From assembly GCA_027490215.1 (NCBI GenBank), contig JAIXYO010000054.1:21770-85769 (forward strand): a stretch of 64,000 nt of DNA, written 5' to 3'. The position numbers were made by a program, and so were the translations under genes. The notes under the pieces are model-generated. The model did not search any database. It was given only the letters and a program-made list of their open reading frames with translations, and had not been told where the DNA came from. Shown in pieces: positions 1 to 8,420 of this stretch (position 1 is the stretch's first letter; each line of letters opens with the position of its first letter). This DNA is from Rubrivivax sp. GTDB lineage: Bacteria > Pseudomonadota > Gammaproteobacteria > Burkholderiales > Burkholderiaceae_C.

Positions 1-717
1 AGAAGACGCGCCGTACAGCCCACCGGTCGACGAGCCGAACAGCTTCGACTGCAGCGCGTAAACCCGGCACAGTTCGTTGAGCCCCAGTGTCAGCAGTGCG
101 TAGTAGAAGCCGTCGAGCCGCGTCGCCGGAATGGCGATGACCGCACCGAAGGCGAGCCCGATGAACGAGCCGACCACCGGCAGCAGGTACCAGGGCAGGC
201 CATACTGGATCGACAGGTAGGCACTGCCGAAGGCGGAAGCGCCGACCACGGCATAGGTGGCCAGCGAATAGATACCAGCCGTTCCGATGATCAGCATCCA
301 GCACAGGTTGATCGCCGCGTAGATCAGGAAGGTCGAGCCTGCGGTCAGCAGCGTGCTCTGGTAGTCCATCGGCATCAGCCAGGGCGCGATGAACAGGAAG
401 CACAGCGCCATCACCCACCAGATCGGCCTCTTGTCGACGATGGTCTTCTCGCGGCGCAGCGTCTTCGGGTTGTACTCACCGCGGATGTCGAGCAGGCGCC
501 GCCTGGTTGGCCAGTAGCGCAGGCGGCGCCACGTCCAGCCGCCGTGCCCGGGCCATTTGTAGTAGCGGCGAAAACGACCGACCGGCAGCAACGGCGTGCG
601 CGATTCGCGTGTCTCGTCCCATGGCTCCTGCGGCGGCCGGTGCGGTGCGATCGGCACGGGCACTTCGGCGCCGGAAACGCCCCAGTCTGCCAAAGGGTTG
701 CGCCACAGCCTGGTCAT
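1..717 (-). CDS. livM: Branched-chain amino acid-type ABC transporter permease LivM, 3' end cut by window edge
   Basis: This is the second membrane permease of a LivKHMGF (HAAT family) importer in the inner membrane. 239 residues are visible; the C-terminus lies outside the window. The first 90 or so residues form an unusually long, charged, Arg/Trp/Pro-rich cytoplasmic extension. Hydrophobic segments follow (for example ALCFLFIAPWLMP and LIGTAGIYSLATYAVVGASA), the latter typical of LivM. The ATG at 717 lies 2 bases after the livH stop (720-722), so the two are probably translationally coupled. The family usually moves branched-chain amino acids, amides or aromatic acids. Given the carboxylase operon nearby, an aromatic or organic-acid substrate is plausible but not shown. 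Confidence 0.9.
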   Translation of the reverse strand, partial: MTRLWRNPLADWGVSGAEVPVPIAPHRPPQEPWDETRESRTPLLPVGRFRRYYKWPGHGGWTWRRLRYWPTRRRLLDIRGEYNPKTLRREKTIVDKRPIWWVMALCFLFIAPWLMPMDYQSTLLTAGSTFLIYAAINLCWMLIIGTAGIYSLATYAVVGASAFGSAYLSIQYGLPWYLLPVVGSFIGLAFGAVIAIPATRLDGFYYALLTLGLNELCRVYALQSKLFGSSTGGLYGASS

Positions 718-719
718 GC

Positions 720-1601
720 TCAGGCCTCCCGCGCACGGTCCAGGATGCCGGCAATGCCGCGCGGGCGCACCAGCAGGATCGCGATGATCAGGATGAACTG
801 AGTGATCAGCACATACTGCCCACCGAGCACGACGCTGGTGATCGCCTCGTTCAATCCGAGGATGGCTGCCGCGATCACCGCACCCTGCACGCTGCCGAGG
901 CCACCGCACAGCGCGATGCTGACCCCCTTGATCATCGGCGTCAGACCGCCGAAGGGCGAAATGTAATAGGTCTGCGACAGCAGTACCGCCGCCAGCCCGG
1001 CCATGCCGCCGGTGATCGCCATCACATAGAAGCCGGTACGCCGCACGCCGATGCCGACGATGGATGCGGCGTGCGGGTTCATCATCATCGCCCGTATCTC
1101 CAACCCGCGTCGGCTCGAGCGCATCCACAGCACGACAGCCGCGACGAAGACCAGCGATGTCAGCACGTTGCCGACCTTGTCGGCAGTCAGCGCGGTGTCA
1201 CCGACCATCACGCTCCAGCTGCCGAAGATTTCCGGCAGGTTCTTCGAACGCGGGCCGAACCACCACATCAGTCCCTGCGTGCCGATCAGGCTGATCGCCA
1301 GCGTCGCGATCAGGCCCCGCACGGTGAAGTTGGGCTTGTCATGGATCGGGATGAACGCCAGCGCGCAGACCAGTACGCCGCCGAGTGCTCCCGACAGCAC
1401 GCCAGCGGCCAGCACCACCGCACCGTTTTCCGACAGCACCTGCGCCGCATACCAGGCGCCATAGCCTGCAAAAGCAAAGATGAAGCCGTAGGACAGGTTG
1501 ATCAGCCCGACGCTCGACCAGGTGATCGAAATGCCGATTGCCAGCGTGCCGTAGATGCAGGTCAACACCAGGGCGTTCGACAGGATGAAGAAGAGGTCCA
1601 T
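720..1601 (-). CDS. livH: Branched-chain amino acid-type ABC transporter permease LivH
   Basis: First inner-membrane permease of the LivKHMGF-type importer, 293 residues, the usual length. It starts MDLFFILSNALVLTCIYGTL and is hydrophobic throughout; the segment WSSVGLINLSYGFIFAFAGY is the family's conserved N-terminal signature, and GGLGSVQGAVIAAAILGLNE is the conserved cytoplasmic loop that contacts the ATPases. The ATG at 1601 was chosen over an upstream in-frame start because it has a purine-rich site (GAAAGGG) about 8 bases before it and fits the family N-terminus. It follows livF by 13 bases and runs into livM, so the set is one operon. Confidence 0.93.
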   Translation of the reverse strand: MDLFFILSNALVLTCIYGTLAIGISITWSSVGLINLSYGFIFAFAGYGAWYAAQVLSENGAVVLAAGVLSGALGGVLVCALAFIPIHDKPNFTVRGLIATLAISLIGTQGLMWWFGPRSKNLPEIFGSWSVMVGDTALTADKVGNVLTSLVFVAAVVLWMRSSRRGLEIRAMMMNPHAASIVGIGVRRTGFYVMAITGGMAGLAAVLLSQTYYISPFGGLTPMIKGVSIALCGGLGSVQGAVIAAAILGLNEAITSVVLGGQYVLITQFILIIAILLVRPRGIAGILDRAREA

Positions 1602-1614
1602 GCGAGTCGCCCTT

Positions 1615-2340
1615 TCAGTCGTGACGTACGGCGTGGAACGACATCGCCGCAGCGGCCTCGCCCTTGAGCTTGCCCGCATGCATGCCGATCACCCGATCAA
1701 CACGGCCTTCGAGCAGAGCCACGTTCTGCTCGGCGATCACCATCGCCGACTGCCCGAGATCGACCGCGATCAGTGCGTCCATCACGCCCTTGCCGATCTT
1801 GGGCGCGAGGCCGAGCGAGGGTTCATCGACGAGGAACAGCGCGGCTTCAGCCATCAGCCCGCGGCCGATCGACACCATGCGGCGCTCGCCGCCGGACAGT
1901 CGGCCAACCGGGATGCGCATCAGCTTGCGCAATGGCGGAAAGATGTCCAGGATCCGCTCCTTGCGCGATGCGCGCTCCTTCCACGCACGCGGCGTGAACG
2001 CTCCGGAATCAAGATGCTCCTCGACCGTCAGGCCATGGAAGATCTCGTCGCCCTGAGGAATCAGCGCCAAGCCCTGGCGCACCACCAAGTGCGTGTAGCG
2101 ACCGGGCCCCTGGCTGCGGGTGCGCCCCACCTCGACGCCGTTGAGGCAGATCGAGCCCCGCTGCCAGCCTGTCAGGCCTGCAATGGCGTAGAACAGCGTC
2201 GACTTGCCATGGCCGTTCAGCCCGACCAGACCGACGCGCTCGCCGGCATGAACGATCAGGTCGAGGTCGTGAATCACCCGCAGCGGTCCGTAACCGGCCG
2301 ACAGACCCTTTACGCGGAGCACAGGGGCACGCTCACTCAT
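1615..2340 (-). CDS. livF: Branched-chain amino acid-type ABC transporter ATP-binding protein LivF
   Basis: Cytoplasmic ATPase subunit that powers the importer, 241 residues, normal for LivF. Visible motifs: Walker A GLNGHGKST (about residues 40-48), ABC signature LSGGERR, Walker B ALFLVDEPSLGLAP and the switch histidine replaced by a glutamine-containing VIAEQNVALL, as is usual in LivF. The Walker A is slightly unusual (GHGKST instead of GAGKTT) but keeps the Lys and Ser. Start ATG 2340 overlaps the livG stop by 8 bases (ATGAGTGA), which indicates translational coupling; an upstream extension in this frame lies wholly within livG and was rejected. Confidence 0.93.
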   Translation of the reverse strand: MSERAPVLRVKGLSAGYGPLRVIHDLDLIVHAGERVGLVGLNGHGKSTLFYAIAGLTGWQRGSICLNGVEVGRTRSQGPGRYTHLVVRQGLALIPQGDEIFHGLTVEEHLDSGAFTPRAWKERASRKERILDIFPPLRKLMRIPVGRLSGGERRMVSIGRGLMAEAALFLVDEPSLGLAPKIGKGVMDALIAVDLGQSAMVIAEQNVALLEGRVDRVIGMHAGKLKGEAAAAMSFHAVRHD

Positions 2341-3082
2341 CGAGGCTGCCTTCGACGACGCTCTCGAAGTAGGCGGCATGCACCTTCGGATCGGACAACA
2401 CATCGGCCAGCGTACCTTGCGAGATGGTCTCGCCGGCGTCCATGACCATCACCCGATCGGCAATGGTTTCCAGCAACTCGATGCGGTGCTCGACGATCAC
2501 CACGGTGATGTTCATCTCCTTGGAAAGCAGGCGGATCAGATGGTCGATCTCGTCAACCTCCGAGTTGATCAGCCCGGCTGCCGGCTCGTCCATCAGCAGC
2601 AGCTTGGGGCGGCGCATCAGCAGACAGGCCAGCAGCAGTTTGCGACGGTTCAGTGTCTCGAGCTTGACGGTGGGGACGTCGGGTGACACCTTGAAGCCGA
2701 TCAACTCGGCACCGTACTCCGCATCGAAGCGGGTGAGGAACGGCGCATAGGCCTGGCGGGCGGCCTTGAAGGTCTCGCCGACGGTCAGTTCGTCAGGCAC
2801 GACTGGTGTCTGGTAGGTGCGGCCAATGCCCAGACGAGCACGGGCATACAGCGGCAGGCGGGTGATGTCTCGGCCGTCGAACAGCACACGGCCACGTTTG
2901 GGCTGCAAGCGACCGGAGAGCACCTCGAACAGGCTGGTCTTGCCTGCGCCATTCGGGCCGATGATGCCGAGCACCTCACCACGATCGACGGCGAGATCGA
3001 TGCCGTGCAGGATCTCGCGCCCACCGAGATCAAGGTGGATATCCTGGCAAGCAAACAGCGTTGCCCCGCTCAACTCCACCAT
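2333..3082 (-). CDS. livG: Branched-chain amino acid-type ABC transporter ATP-binding protein LivG
   Basis: Second ATPase subunit of the importer, 249 residues. Walker A GPNGAGKTSLFEVLSG near residue 40, the LivG-type region LTVGETFKAA, Walker B LLLMDEPAAGL and switch His in VIVEHRIELL are all present. The expected LSGG signature is degenerate: the matching position reads LETLNRRKLLLACLLMRRP, so the C-loop Ser-Gly-Gly is not recognisable, which is unusual for this family. The start ATG 3082 overlaps the end of the binding-protein gene by 13 bases; the longer open frame upstream is its out-of-frame reading. The C-terminal VHAAYF is the standard LivG ending. Confidence 0.9.
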   Translation of the reverse strand: MVELSGATLFACQDIHLDLGGREILHGIDLAVDRGEVLGIIGPNGAGKTSLFEVLSGRLQPKRGRVLFDGRDITRLPLYARARLGIGRTYQTPVVPDELTVGETFKAARQAYAPFLTRFDAEYGAELIGFKVSPDVPTVKLETLNRRKLLLACLLMRRPKLLLMDEPAAGLINSEVDEIDHLIRLLSKEMNITVVIVEHRIELLETIADRVMVMDAGETISQGTLADVLSDPKVHAAYFESVVEGSLDE

Positions 3083-4362
3083 GGTGCCTTGATCAGCCCA
3101 GACTCCTTGATCTCGTACGGGTAGATGATCTTGTGCTCGCGGTTCTGCACCTGCACGTAGAGCTGGCTCATGCCTTTTTCGAGCTCCTTGGCGGTAACGT
3201 CGTAACCGTTGTCCGGGAAATGCGCGCCTTCCTGCCACGGGTTGCGCATGTCCATCAGGCCGCAGACACCGCGGTATGGATTTGCACGAATCCAGTCGCA
3301 CACGGCCTTGAAGTTGTTCGGATCCCTGGTCGCCTCCCACGCCGCCTTCAGGTAGTAGGCGATGTCGTAGCCATTGCCGGTGTACACCAGCCCCATGATT
3401 CCCGGGAAGCGCTTCTTGTATTTCGCGCGGAAGGCATTCCCCCTGGCGTCGGCGTAGACCCCGAGCACCGTGCTCCAGCAGAAACCGTTGGCGGCTTCAC
3501 CGGCCAGCGTCAGGAACTCGGGCTGCGACGGTCCGTACTGCAGATAGACGAGCGAGTCCTTCACCGGGTTGGCTCGGAACTGCTTGCAGAAGGCCGCGTA
3601 CTCGGCGGCGACCCAGTGGTCGATCATGATCGCGCCGGCATCGACCTCCTTGAGCTTGCGGATGACCGGGCCCCAGTCCTGCACTGGAAACTGGATGTCG
3701 GTGACAGCAGCAAGTTCAAACCTGCTTTTCTTCAGCGCGGTCTGCGCAGCCTTCGAGATCGTCTGGCAGTAGGCAACCTGCTCCTGAACGATGTGCACCT
3801 TGCGGTTCTTGGGCTTCCACTTGCCGGAGTCTTCCATGGCCTGCAGCCACAACGGATAGGTGTAGCCGTAATGCACCTCCGACGGGTCGGTCTGGAACAC
3901 GTGGCTGTACTTGGCCGGGTTGGCCTTGACGGCCTCGGTGGCGGCGCGCTGGGTGTTGCCTTGCAGGTAAGGTGCCTTGTACTTGGCCGAAGCGTCCATC
4001 GCCGGGATCGGCACGAACAGGAACGCATTGGAAATCGCATGCACCTTCGCATCGACGCAGGCCGCGATGGCTTGCTGGCAGCTTTCGGGCGAAAGCTTGT
4101 CGACGTCGGTGACGAACAGCTTCAACGGTCGGCCGAGGATGCCGCCAGCCGCGTTGATCTCCTCCATCGCGAGCGTGGTGCCGTTCAGATGATCGAGATC
4201 GTCGGCAACGCCAGCCGCCGCCGTCTGCGAGGTCGGCACGCCAAGCAGGATGGGCGAGCCTGCAGCATGCGCATTGCCAGTCAGGGTGAATGGCAGCGCG
4301 GCATTTGCCAGGCCGGTGGCGGCACCGCCCAAGAGCCGGCGTCGGCTGAAGGTTCCAGACAT
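3070..4362 (-). CDS. Periplasmic substrate-binding protein of the Liv-type ABC importer, Tat signal
   Basis: Type I periplasmic binding protein (Peripla_BP_6, LivK-like), 430 residues, which captures the ligand for the LivHMGF permease. The N-terminus SGTFSRRRLLGGAATGLANA is a twin-arginine signal (S-R-R-x-L-L) ending near AHAA, so it is probably exported folded by Tat. The mature start PILLGVPTSQTAAAGVADD and the segment AMEEINAAGGILGRPLKLFV are typical of the family. ATG 4362 was preferred over an upstream in-frame start because of the strong AGGAG site 8 bases before it. It is the first gene of the livKGFHM operon. The ligand cannot be read from sequence; carboxylase neighbours suggest an aromatic ketone or acid only by context. 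Confidence 0.88.
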   Translation of the reverse strand: MSGTFSRRRLLGGAATGLANAALPFTLTGNAHAAGSPILLGVPTSQTAAAGVADDLDHLNGTTLAMEEINAAGGILGRPLKLFVTDVDKLSPESCQQAIAACVDAKVHAISNAFLFVPIPAMDASAKYKAPYLQGNTQRAATEAVKANPAKYSHVFQTDPSEVHYGYTYPLWLQAMEDSGKWKPKNRKVHIVQEQVAYCQTISKAAQTALKKSRFELAAVTDIQFPVQDWGPVIRKLKEVDAGAIMIDHWVAAEYAAFCKQFRANPVKDSLVYLQYGPSQPEFLTLAGEAANGFCWSTVLGVYADARGNAFRAKYKKRFPGIMGLVYTGNGYDIAYYLKAAWEATRDPNNFKAVCDWIRANPYRGVCGLMDMRNPWQEGAHFPDNGYDVTAKELEKGMSQLYVQVQNREHKIIYPYEIKESGLIKAPWWS

Positions 4363-4696
4363 GCGTGCATCTCCTCGTACGTGATTCACCCGCAGGACAA
4401 GCGGTTTTCACCATGGCAGACTGATTCTGCTTGACATTGGCACGCTTGCAAGTAGTAGAGCGCCTGCTTGTCAAAAGGCGCTGGCCGTGAGCCAAGCGAA
4501 AACGCTGCGGCAGCCGGACAGTCGGTCTCGATCCTGGACATTGGGCCCGCTGCGCAACTGTGGTGCGGGAATTTGAGTTTTTTGTTACTTGTGCAAACCC
4601 AGAAACGAGGGGAAGCACCGATGCCGCTGGCTGCGAGCGCGATGACCATTGACGACGCAGATTCCTGCGCCGTTTCACATGACCGAGGGCCACGCC
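4363..4696. promoter_or_regulatory. Divergent control region between livK-type gene and response regulator
   Basis: A 334-base gene-free stretch between two divergent genes. It holds a consensus -35 hexamer TTGACA on each strand: plus 4431-4436 and minus 4474-4469, which also form an inverted repeat. No good -10 is found at 16-18 bases from either: plus TAGTAG at 4453-4458 with 16 bases spacing, minus TTGCAA at 4451-4446 with 17. Promoter activity is therefore plausible but not firm. The plus-strand match to a sigma-54 site in the middle has the wrong spacing. Confidence 0.35.
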
Positions 4697-5185
4697 ATGG
4701 ACATGAACGAAACTGAGGCGGATCGTCGCGGCATCCGCGGGTCCGTGCTCTGCATCGAGGACGATCCAGTAAGCAGAGAACTGGTGGAAGCCTTGCTGAC
4801 AGCATTCCCCATGGTCGAACTGCGCCTCGCCGCCGATGGCCGCTCGGGCGTCCGCGCGGCGCTCGATGACATGCCCGATGTGATCCTGGTGGATATGCAA
4901 CTGCCCGATATGGGCGGCTTGGAGGTGGTTCGCGCCCTCAGCCGACACATCGCAGAGGGCGAATGTGGCGTGATTCTCCTCACTGCCGACAAGCTGACGA
5001 TCGATATCGTCAAGGCAATGAGCCTGGGTGCGCGAGAGTACTGGTTGAAACCGCTCTCGCCCGATCGCCTGCAAGGCGACCTGCTCCGGGTGCTGGACAC
5101 CCTGCGCGCGGAACGGCAAGACGCCGTGGCGAGCTCACTGAAGCCGGGTTCTCGCTGGATCTCGGCGACCGGCGCCCCTCACTGA
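4697..5185 (+). CDS. Single-domain (receiver-only) response regulator
   Basis: CheY-like phosphoacceptor protein of 162 residues. After a short leader (MDMNETEADRRGIRG) it shows the acidic pocket VLCIEDDPVS, the phosphorylatable Asp in VILVDMQLPDMGG, the conserved Thr in ILLTADK and the Lys in YWLKPLS. About 25 residues follow the domain with no recognisable output module, so it probably signals by protein contact. ATG 4697 was chosen because GAGGG lies 8 bases upstream; ATG 4679 is an alternative. No histidine kinase is adjacent. Its stop overlaps the stop of rbgA, on the other strand, by 7 bases (5179-5185). Confidence 0.85.
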   Translation: MDMNETEADRRGIRGSVLCIEDDPVSRELVEALLTAFPMVELRLAADGRSGVRAALDDMPDVILVDMQLPDMGGLEVVRALSRHIAEGECGVILLTADKLTIDIVKAMSLGAREYWLKPLSPDRLQGDLLRVLDTLRAERQDAVASSLKPGSRWISATGAPH

Positions 5186-6132
5186 CCTTCTGCGGATGTC
5201 GGGGCCGGGCTCCTGGACCTGGAACCGCCTTTCGTCTTCGTCTCCCGTTTGGCCGCTCGCTCGGCCTCCTTCACTGCCGCCTCGGCTTGCCAGCGCTGCC
5301 AATCCTGCGGCGTCTCCAGCGTGATGCGCCCCAGGCTGCCTGATCGAAAATCGTGCAGCACGATCTCGGCGGCCTTCTGCAGGCTGATGCGCCCACCGGG
5401 CAGCACGGCACCGCGCTGGCGGCCGATGGCCGCGAGTCGCTCATCATCAGTGCGCGCAACGGCAGCGTCGAGCCGATAGCGCTGCTCGACTTGGCCGGGG
5501 TAGTCGCGGTGCAGTGATGAAAGCAGTTCCAGCGCCACCTCCTCATCATCAAACGCGTTGCGCCCCACCGCGCCGCTGGCGGCCAGGTGATAGCCGCTTT
5601 GCTCGACCACGATGCGTGGCCACAGCATGCCCGGGGTGTCGTAGAGGTAGAAATCGTTGGCGATGACGATCTTCTGCTCGAGCTTGGTGATGCCTGGCTC
5701 ATCGCCAGTCTTCGCAGCGACGCGACCGGCCAGCGAATTGATCACCGTCGACTTGCCGACGTTGGGAATGCCGCAGATCAGCACTCGCAGGGGTTTGACC
5801 ATGCCGCCTCGCAGGGGCGCCAGCTCGCGGCAGGCATCGACCACGCGGTGCACCGGCGCACCCGCTCGGCCATCGAGGGCCACCGCGTGGGTGGCTGATT
5901 GCGCATTGAAGTGCTCGATCCACAGCGCGGTGCGCTGCGGATCGGCCAGGTCCTGCTTGTTCAGCACCTTCAGTGCGGGCTTGCCACGCGTCAGCTCGGC
6001 CAGCAGCGGGTTCCCGCTCGAACCTGGCAACCGAGCATCAAGCATCTCGATGACGACGTCGATCGCCTTGACCCGCTCGATGATGGCCTTCTTGGTCGAG
6101 TTCATGTGACCCGGGAACCATTGAACAGGCAT
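5179..6132 (-). CDS. rbgA: Ribosome biogenesis GTPase YlqF/RbgA
   Basis: Cytoplasmic circularly permuted GTPase that acts in late large-subunit ribosome assembly, 317 residues. The family start MPVQWFPGHMNSTKKAI is present, and motifs appear in permuted order: G5-like DARLPGSSGNP, G4 NKQD, then G1 GIPNVGKSTVINSLAG, and G3 DTPGML. The C-terminus is Lys/Arg-rich (KETKTKGGSRSR) and could bind rRNA. ATG 6132 has a strong AAGGAAAG site upstream; the longer frame to 6294 has no family similarity. It lies 94 bases downstream of the CobW gene in the same direction and may be transcribed with it. Confidence 0.94.
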   Translation of the reverse strand: MPVQWFPGHMNSTKKAIIERVKAIDVVIEMLDARLPGSSGNPLLAELTRGKPALKVLNKQDLADPQRTALWIEHFNAQSATHAVALDGRAGAPVHRVVDACRELAPLRGGMVKPLRVLICGIPNVGKSTVINSLAGRVAAKTGDEPGITKLEQKIVIANDFYLYDTPGMLWPRIVVEQSGYHLAASGAVGRNAFDDEEVALELLSSLHRDYPGQVEQRYRLDAAVARTDDERLAAIGRQRGAVLPGGRISLQKAAEIVLHDFRSGSLGRITLETPQDWQRWQAEAAVKEAERAAKRETKTKGGSRSRSPAPTSAEGQ

Positions 6133-6226
6133 CGTCAGCTTTCCTTGGCCGGAAGCGGCCACCACCCGCATTTTGATCTGGCGGCCTGCACCGATCGTGC
6201 GAGGCGGCAGCGTTCGATCAAGAGAG

Positions 6227-7555
6227 TCAGCTGCGCCCGCGCAAGCGCTTGGGCTGAATGAACCAGGCCTCGTGCTCGATGGCGCCAGGTGCACTCACAG
6301 GCATGCGTTGGGAGAGCCAGCAGCGGGTGGGCAGCATCGAGTCGCCAGAGCTCATGCGCAGCGCGATGGCATCGGTGGGCAACTGGGCCAGCGCCGCACG
6401 GATGGCCTCGATGTGCGCCGGGTCGAGGTTTCGGGCAATGAAGACCAGCCGACTGCAGCCGTCGCGAAATGGTCCCTCTTTCGGCCACGCCGGCAACGTC
6501 ACTGACGGATAGGCCACACCCTGCACGCACTGGATGATCTGCGGGCGCAGTGTTCCCGCCACATTGATCAGCCCCTTGACGCGCAGCAACTGCCTGCCGT
6601 GCTCCGACAGGATGTGGCCCAAGGTCACAGCGAACCCTAACCATGGCACTGGCCGATCGAACACGACCACGAAGCTGCTCACGCCCGCTGTGTGCGCCTC
6701 GGGCCGTCGATGGGCTTGCGCCGAACGAGTATCGCGACCTTCGCGCCAGCGCTGTGCCAGCGGACGTCCAGGCGCGTCTTCATCGTTCTCAGGCGCGGCA
6801 TTCGATTCGGATCCAGGGAACCACCCTGACGCCGAACCCCCAGCCTGCTGCGCTGCTGCGTGCTGCAGCGCCTCCTCACCAAGCCATTGCGCCAGGCTCG
6901 GCAGCTTGTTTGTCGGGCTGTAGAGCCCGCACGAGAGGAGCGCCGAGGCATCGTCCTGCCCGTCACGAACCTGCCGCTGTGGCGCGCCAGGATTGAGCTG
7001 ATGCAGGGCCTCTTGCAGCGCGCTTTGCATCGCGGATGTGGCCCGATCGCATTTGGTGACGAACAGAAGGTCGGCCGCAACGACCTGCCGGGTCGCCTCG
7101 GAAAACTCGCGCAATTGCGCCAGTCCATGCGTGGCCGACACCACGGTGGCGACACCGTCGCAGACAAAACGCGCTGCAACGAAGCTGTCTTCCATCAGGG
7201 TGTAGAGCACCGGCACCGGATCGGCGAGGCCAGTGGTTTCGATGATGACGCGGGTGACCGGTGCGATCTCCCGCCGCGAGGCGCGCAGCGCCAGATTCTT
7301 CAAGGCACCGATCAGGTCCCCCTGCATCGCGCAGCACAGGCAACCGGAATCGAGCAGCACCATCTGCTCGTCAACCGTGTCGACGAGGTGGTGGTCGATG
7401 CCGACCTCGCCGAATTCGTTGACCAGCACCGCCACGCCCGCCATTGCGGGCAGGTGGACCCAGTGGTTCAGCAGCGTGGTCTTGCCGGAGCCCAGAAAGC
7501 CGGTGAGCAGGTTGACCGGAATCCGGTCCACCGGCGCACGTGCCGAATCAGCCAC
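6227..7555 (-). CDS. CobW/COG0523-family GTPase (putative metallochaperone) coupled to the carboxylase operon
   Basis: G3E-class P-loop GTPase of the CobW/YjiA/ZNG1 superfamily, 442 residues; family members deliver metals such as zinc, cobalt or nickel to client enzymes. Motifs: Walker A GFLGSGKTTLLNHW (from residue 19), the metal-binding CxCC motif as GCLCCAMQGDL (72-75), IIETTGLADP, and TKCD as guanine-specificity region. A His/Gln-containing linker (HAAAQQ, AQAHRRPEAH) leads to the CobW C-terminal domain. The start is the GTG at 7555, whose frame overlaps the apc5-like stop by 8 bases (GTGGCTGA), so translation is coupled to the carboxylase. A metal-loading role for that enzyme is an inference from this linkage. 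Confidence 0.88.
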   Translation of the reverse strand: MADSARAPVDRIPVNLLTGFLGSGKTTLLNHWVHLPAMAGVAVLVNEFGEVGIDHHLVDTVDEQMVLLDSGCLCCAMQGDLIGALKNLALRASRREIAPVTRVIIETTGLADPVPVLYTLMEDSFVAARFVCDGVATVVSATHGLAQLREFSEATRQVVAADLLFVTKCDRATSAMQSALQEALHQLNPGAPQRQVRDGQDDASALLSCGLYSPTNKLPSLAQWLGEEALQHAAAQQAGGSASGWFPGSESNAAPENDEDAPGRPLAQRWREGRDTRSAQAHRRPEAHTAGVSSFVVVFDRPVPWLGFAVTLGHILSEHGRQLLRVKGLINVAGTLRPQIIQCVQGVAYPSVTLPAWPKEGPFRDGCSRLVFIARNLDPAHIEAIRAALAQLPTDAIALRMSSGDSMLPTRCWLSQRMPVSAPGAIEHEAWFIQPKRLRGRS

Positions 7556-8420
7556 CGCGCAACCGGGCCACGGTCTCGAGCACCGATTCCGGGCGCGAGC
7601 CCGGGTCGATCTCGGCGAAGTAGAACTGCCGGCCCTGCAAAGGCGCGACCGCCGCGCCGCTGGCAAATGCGGCGCTGATGTCGCGGCCCAGGGCCGCTGT
7701 GCCGACGGCTGTCAGGGCCGGCGAGATCACGGCATCGAAATCCGCCAGCGTCTCTGCCGCTGGCTGTGCGTCATTCGGCAAGCGCAGCGCCAGCGACCAG
7801 CGGTAGTGGCGCACGACATTGACGATGGAGGTGTAGCGCGTCAGGTCTTCGACGCTGAAGTCCGCGCCATCGCGCCCTTCTTCCAGCAACAGTCCCGAAA
7901 TCGGAAATGCCGAGACGCTGCGGATCAAGTCGGTCAGGTACATCGACGCGTCTTCGGCGTCGTCGGCAGTCACCTCGATGTCGGTGCTGCCGGTCAGACG
8001 GTTGGCGTGATTCGTCCAGCGCCGCGGAGACGGCACCGACAACACCAGCGGTGTCTGGCCACGCAGGTTCGCAAGCACGGCTTCGACCACTTCAGCCAGC
8101 AGCTTGCGGGGCGCCTCGGCTTCGAGCAGCTTGCGCAGCGCGGTCACCGGCTTGCGCCGATTGCCAAGTGACGCCACCAGCGCGCCGCTGTGGGCCGCGT
8201 TCCAGGCGTCATACAGCTCACCAACTTCCAGCACCGCGACGTCGGGCTTGAGCAGCCCGTGGGCCTGAGAAAAATAGGCGAGGTAATGCGCACCCGAGAC
8301 CCAGGGGTCACCGGCCTCACCCAGCAACAAGCGCCGGGTGTAGGCCGATGATTTCAGCCAGACACGTATCGATCCCTTGCCTGCGGCATCGGGCAAACGT
8401 TCAGCGAACGGTCCACTCAC
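7548..8420 (-). CDS. Acetophenone carboxylase-like fifth (epsilon, Apc5-type) subunit
   Basis: Protein of 290 residues (about 31 kDa) at the position of Apc5 (34 kDa) in the acetophenone carboxylase operon. It starts at GTG 8420, overlapping the previous stop as GTGA, with GGAAGAG upstream. Visible: LKSSAYTRRLLLGE, a region PLVLSVPSPRRWTNHAN, and a C-terminal part FYFAEIDPGSRPESVLE that recalls the UroD/MetE-type barrel fold. No catalytic motif can be assigned. In the described enzyme this subunit is needed for carboxylation but is loosely bound to the core complex. The assignment rests mostly on gene order, size and neighbours. Confidence 0.7.
   Translation of the reverse strand: MSGPFAERLPDAAGKGSIRVWLKSSAYTRRLLLGEAGDPWVSGAHYLAYFSQAHGLLKPDVAVLEVGELYDAWNAAHSGALVASLGNRRKPVTALRKLLEAEAPRKLLAEVVEAVLANLRGQTPLVLSVPSPRRWTNHANRLTGSTDIEVTADDAEDASMYLTDLIRSVSAFPISGLLLEEGRDGADFSVEDLTRYTSIVNVVRHYRWSLALRLPNDAQPAAETLADFDAVISPALTAVGTAALGRDISAAFASGAAVAPLQGRQFYFAEIDPGSRPESVLETVARLRGG

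Noticed and set aside
1..717. LivM as a truncated pseudogene
   Set aside because: The frame is open to the first base of the window, so the missing end is due to the window edge.
4437..4451. Sigma-54-like sequence TTGGCACGCTTGCA
   Set aside because: The spacing between the GG and GC elements is about 3 bases too short for a functional -24/-12 promoter.
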